Positions 61,179 through 64,000 of a DNA stretch of 64,000 bases are shown here, piece by piece (the stretch's first letter is position 1; the number at the start of each line of letters is the position of its first letter). A program made the position numbers and the translations under genes. This stretch comes from Deltaproteobacteria bacterium HGW-Deltaproteobacteria-6 (GTDB taxonomy: Bacteria > Desulfobacterota > Syntrophia > Syntrophales > Smithellaceae), in assembly GCA_002840435.1 (NCBI GenBank), contig PHAT01000002.1, positions 1 through 64,000 on the forward strand, read 5' to 3'. The notes under the pieces were generated by a model. That model did no database searches. It saw only the letters and a program-made list of their open reading frames with translations, and was not told the origin of the DNA.

Positions 61179-61714
61179 CTTCATTCTCCTTTTGGTATCT
61201 ACTTTATGAAAGTATTATACGATAAAATGGCTGCTTGAATTCTGATGACGATTTTTTAATAACACATTCAGGGGTATAAATTAAAATATTCATTTTTTCT
61301 TTTTATAAAAATCTGCTGAAATTGCGCTTGACAGGCAAAATTTTACATAATCATTGAGAATTGTCAATGTTCAATTTAGTTAAGTCAAACATTTTATTCA
61401 CATATTTAGCTTTGAAGTTTGTTGTTTCTCTTGTAGCTCGATTTACTTGCAGTGTTGCAGCATTTGTTTGATGAGATCTATTCTGACCATGAATTTTAAT
61501 AATTATGCAGGTATTAACTAACATTTAGCAGGGTTATTATCAAAAGTTGTCGATTTGATAAAAACAAGGGGGGGACGGTGATTGCTGAGTCTGCGTAAAC
61601 AACATTTTGTGGATATTTTCTACAAACACTTAATTACCAAGTGTTTCATAAATCTAATATTTCTGGACAATATATTTGTCTGAGCAAGAATATAAATTGA
61701 CGTTTATGGCCCTT
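61179..61714. other. AT-rich non-coding right part of the island
   Basis: About 530 bases without a convincing frame. It contains the promoter side of the TPR gene and a perfect inverted repeat AAACACTT/AAGTGTTT (61624-61631, 61639-61646). No integrase fragment was recognised. Confidence 0.5.
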
Positions 61715-61843
61715 CTACTGCTTGCTGCGTTTTTTTGCCGGAAACGGATTGTCCTTTTTCAGCCGCTCGGGCGGATTAAATTTCTTTTCGCGCAGCAGCC
61801 GTGAGATGTCTTTTTGTCTGCGGGTATTTTTCTGATTAGCCAT
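61715..61843 (-). CDS. Tiny basic protein (42 aa), integration target
   Basis: ATG at 61843 opens a 42-codon frame beginning MANQKNTRRQKDISRLLREK and ending with the KFNPPERLKKDNPFPAKKRS block shared with the left repeat copy, then a TAG immediately at the repeat edge. It is very basic, with 16 Lys/Arg. It begins 20 bases after the PII-like gene on the same strand and probably belongs to the RND operon. There is no strong ribosome site (GGTGATG only). Function unknown; the C-terminus may have been altered by the island. Confidence 0.6.
   Translation of the reverse strand: MANQKNTRRQKDISRLLREKKFNPPERLKKDNPFPAKKRSKQ
61718..61785 (+). repeat. Right copy of exact 68-bp direct repeat (candidate att site)
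   Basis: This is identical over 68 bases to 58011-58078. Here the repeat is the 3' end of an intact small gene, while at the left copy only the fragment remains. Excision between the copies would remove 3,707 bp. Confidence 0.95.
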
Positions 61844-61863
61844 AACATCACCATGCGCGAACG

Positions 61864-62154
61864 TTAAATACATTCTTCCAGAGGAAAGGTAAACGCCCTC
61901 AGGCCGGCGCGTGGATGCGCTTCCTTCAGCTTCTTCGCGAGTTCGACAAGCTTCTGAATCTCATCATCCGGCACCCCCAGTAAAAGGGTATTGTTTCTGC
62001 CGGGCCAGTAATGCGTGTCCAGTTTGGGTTCGCTTTCCCGGCCTTCGCCCGTCGCACCATGCATTTTTGTATAAGATTTGTAACCGGCTTTTTTAAAGGC
62101 TGCTGTGATGATTTCATCGGAGGATTCGGCATAAACAACAAAAAACATTTTCAT
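61864..62154 (-). CDS. PII-like signalling protein beside an RND pump
   Basis: The 97-residue protein has the ferredoxin-like PII fold pattern: MKMFFVVYAESSDEIITAAF at the start, a T-loop-like GATGEGRESEPKLDTHYWPG, and NTLLLGVPDDEIQKLVELAKKL. Similar PII-like proteins are found beside heavy-metal or AcrB-type RND transporters in other bacteria. GGAGGTG lies six bases before the ATG at 62154. It probably regulates or senses conditions for the pump. The ligand is unknown. Confidence 0.75.
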   Translation of the reverse strand: MKMFFVVYAESSDEIITAAFKKAGYKSYTKMHGATGEGRESEPKLDTHYWPGRNNTLLLGVPDDEIQKLVELAKKLKEAHPRAGLRAFTFPLEECI

Positions 62155-62255
62155 TCTGGCACCTCCAGGAGCATCCATACGTTATTTTCTAAAAACTCTG
62201 ATTCTGAACGCATAGCGTAAACAAAGCCTGCGGCCGAATGGTCCCGTAAAAGGGG

Positions 62256-62293
62256 GGCGCAGTAGTCCGCAGCAAGCTGCGGACTACTGCGCC
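62256..62293. other. 18-bp perfect palindrome overlapping the RND stop codon
   Basis: GGCGCAGTAGTCCGCAGC (62256-62273) and GCTGCGGACTACTGCGCC (62276-62293) pair perfectly with a two-base centre. The TAG of the RND gene (62286-62284) is inside one arm. No T-run follows directly. It may stabilise the mRNA end or limit read-through into the PII-like gene. Confidence 0.85.
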
Positions 62294-64000
62294 GGTGGTT
62301 TTTCAGCAAGTTCCGCTTTTTTGCTTTTTCTGTGTTTGAATTTTTCCTGCCAGTCATCAAAAATATCGTAGGCGGACGGAATAACGATCAAGGTCAAAAC
62401 CAGTGATGTGAGGAGTCCGCCAATCACCGCGATACCCATCGGGGCGCGTGTTTCCGCCCCTTCTCCGACGCCGAGAGCAATCGGCAGCATGCCGAAAACC
62501 ATCGCAAACGTCGTCATGAGAATCGGCCGCATCCGGACGGGTCCCGCCTGAAGGATCGCTTCACGGCGCGCCGTGCCCCGGCCCCGCAAAACATTGGTAT
62601 AGTCTACCAGCAGGATGGCATTTTTCTTTACCAGACCCATCAGCAGAATCAAACCGATAAAGCTGAAAATGTTCAGGGTCTTGCCGGTGATAAACAGGGC
62701 GCCGAAAGCGCCGACAAAAGACAACGGCATGGAAAGCAGCACGGTGATCGGATGAACAAAACTTTCAAATTGCGATGCCAGAATCATGTAAGCCATGATG
62801 ATGCCCAGCATCAGGGCAAAAAGCAGATAACCGAAAGATTCGCTCATCGTATCAGCCATGCCCTGATATTTGGGTAAATAATCGGAAGGCAGAATTTTAC
62901 CGGCAATGGCATCGAGCTCACCTTTCGCCTGTCCCAGTGGTTTTCCTTCCAGCGAAGCGAATATGGTAATGGCCCTTTGCCGGTCAACACGGTTGATGAC
63001 GCTGGGGCCGGTGCCTTCCTCTACTTTAACCACGTTAGCCAGCTCCACCAGCTTTCCATCGCGGGCGCGCACGAAAATACGCTGCATGCTCCTTGAACTT
63101 TCCCGGTCTTCCGGATTGAGCCGGACCCGGATATCGTACCGTTTTCCCTTGAGTTCGTCCTTGTATCTCGCGATGTCCAATTCGCCGCTGATCAGCAGGT
63201 TGATGGCCTCGGCAACCGTGGCCACATCCACGCCCAAAGCGGCTGCCCGGTCGCGGTCGATGTAAACCTTGAATTCCGGCTTGCCGACTTCCAGCGACGT
63301 ATCCACATCCACGATTCCCGGCAGCTTGGAAAACTCGGACGTGATCTGCTTGGCATAGTTCTGCATGGCGCCAAGGTCCTGACCGCGGATGCTGTATTGA
63401 ATCGGCACATTCCTGATGCCGCCGCCGACAACTGAAAGATCTTCGGCGGAGACTTTCAATCCCGGAATTTCCCGCAGTTTCGTTCGCGCTATTTTCTTAA
63501 TGTCTTCCTGGCTGTTTTTACGCTGCGCTTTGGGCGTCAGGTTGATCATCATCCTGGCGCGATTGGCATACCCTCCGTATCCCTGAACGTAAAAGACGGA
63601 TTTGACGCCCGGGATTTCCTGCATGATGGCTTCCGTTTTTCCCAGATACTGTTCGATCTGATCAACGGAATAATCAATCGGTGCTTCCATGCGAACAATA
63701 AATACACCCTGATCTTCAGGCGGTGTGAATTCCTTTCCGATGAATTTCGTCAGACCGATACTTAAAATAAAAATCATCAAGGCGCCTGCCAGCACGGTTT
63801 TACGGTACCCCAGTGTAAATTCCAGCGTTGCGCGGTAAAATAACTCCAGCTTGCCGTAATAATGTTCGGCATAATCGCTGATTCTCGTCCAGAGGTTCTT
63901 CCTGCCGCCCGTGTTTGCGGCCAGAGGATTGGGTATGGATTTTTTATGCGACTTGAGGAAAATCGACGCCATCATCGGCGTCAGCGTAAAGGATACCAGA
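62284..64000 (-). CDS. RND efflux transporter, C-terminal part (cut by right edge)
   Basis: The open frame continues past the right edge: before an ATG at 63975 it already encodes the conserved LVSFTLTP. About 572 residues of a protein of about 1030 are seen. Visible are the second periplasmic region (GYGGYANRARMMINLTPK, VDRQRAITIFASLEG) and the last six membrane helices with GIIMAYMILASQFESF, MPLSFVGAFGALF, LLMGLVKKNAILLVDYTN and RMRPILMTTFAMVFGMLP. These fit hydrophobe/amphiphile efflux pumps (HAE1/AcrB-like). It ends with a short Lys-rich tail. The substrate is not clear. Confidence 0.95.
   Translation of the reverse strand, partial: LVSFTLTPMMASIFLKSHKKSIPNPLAANTGGRKNLWTRISDYAEHYYGKLELFYRATLEFTLGYRKTVLAGALMIFILSIGLTKFIGKEFTPPEDQGVFIVRMEAPIDYSVDQIEQYLGKTEAIMQEIPGVKSVFYVQGYGGYANRARMMINLTPKAQRKNSQEDIKKIARTKLREIPGLKVSAEDLSVVGGGIRNVPIQYSIRGQDLGAMQNYAKQITSEFSKLPGIVDVDTSLEVGKPEFKVYIDRDRAAALGVDVATVAEAINLLISGELDIARYKDELKGKRYDIRVRLNPEDRESSRSMQRIFVRARDGKLVELANVVKVEEGTGPSVINRVDRQRAITIFASLEGKPLGQAKGELDAIAGKILPSDYLPKYQGMADTMSESFGYLLFALMLGIIMAYMILASQFESFVHPITVLLSMPLSFVGAFGALFITGKTLNIFSFIGLILLMGLVKKNAILLVDYTNVLRGRGTARREAILQAGPVRMRPILMTTFAMVFGMLPIALGVGEGAETRAPMGIAVIGGLLTSLVLTLIVIPSAYDIFDDWQEKFKHRKSKKAELAEKPPAQ

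Overview
The window reads as a chromosomal segment of a Gram-negative anaerobe of the deltaproteobacterial type (Desulfobacterota; possibly Syntrophales-like). This is an inference. It rests on long-chain acyl-CoA ligase and acyl-CoA dehydrogenase genes, many sensor kinases and sigma-54 response regulators, Tat/Fe-S redox proteins, an intact GlrK-QseG-GlrR type operon, and a complete V/A-type ATPase operon in an otherwise bacterial gene set. Base composition is moderately GC-rich, except for one clearly AT-rich stretch at about 58.1-61.7 kb. No rRNA, tRNA, CRISPR array, phage or transposase gene was seen.

Layout. 1-4.7 kb: a chemotaxis receptor cut by the left edge, a tRNA-dihydrouridine synthase, two tiny basic proteins, a cold-shock protein with an attenuator-like leader, a DUF1161 protein, 3-methyladenine DNA glycosylase I and a small membrane protein. 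5-9.3 kb: a PAS histidine kinase with a degenerate receiver, a sigma-54 regulator and a four-repeat hemopexin-like secreted protein. 9.4-12.9 kb: a four-gene operon of an S-component-like membrane protein, a Tat-exported DUF362 protein, a membrane polyferredoxin and a DUF1893 protein. 12.9-15.6 kb: acyl-CoA synthetase, CoaD-like adenylyltransferase and a rubredoxin-like zinc ribbon. 15.6-18.6 kb is an accessory stretch with a small secreted protein, a nested inverted-repeat element, one apparent integron gene cassette, REP-like palindromes and an RHH/PIN toxin-antitoxin pair. 18.6-22.4 kb: fatty acid activation and acyl-CoA dehydrogenation. 22.4-27.5 kb: small secreted proteins, a lone receiver and the GlrR/QseG/GlrK-like operon on the minus strand. 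27.7-32.2 kb: a GNAT/PhzF/PLP-decarboxylase operon divergent from a MocR regulator. 32.2-39.6 kb: a MASE1-type hybrid kinase, an HPt protein and a GspE-type ATPase carrying a receiver, probably one phosphorelay. 40.5-49.0 kb: V/A-ATPase operon in the order H-C-I-K-F-E-A-B-D behind a near-consensus sigma-70 promoter. 49.2-57.9 kb: thioesterase, MtgA, LysM/NlpC hydrolase, OmpA lipoprotein, aconitase, NADP-type isocitrate dehydrogenase, RlmN and an alpha/beta hydrolase. 58-61.8 kb: an AT-rich island flanked by an exact 68-bp direct repeat that matches the 3' end of a tiny gene; it holds two convergent genes for exported proteins of unknown function. 61.7-64 kb: the tiny basic protein, a PII-like protein and the C-terminal part of an RND efflux pump running off the right edge.

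The strongest candidates for something undescribed are the direct-repeat-bounded AT-rich island, the DUF362/polyferredoxin/DUF1893/S-component-like operon, and the hybrid kinase-HPt-(GspE+receiver) relay. The isolated gene cassette and the csp leader with a small ORF overlapping a terminator hairpin are smaller but specific observations.
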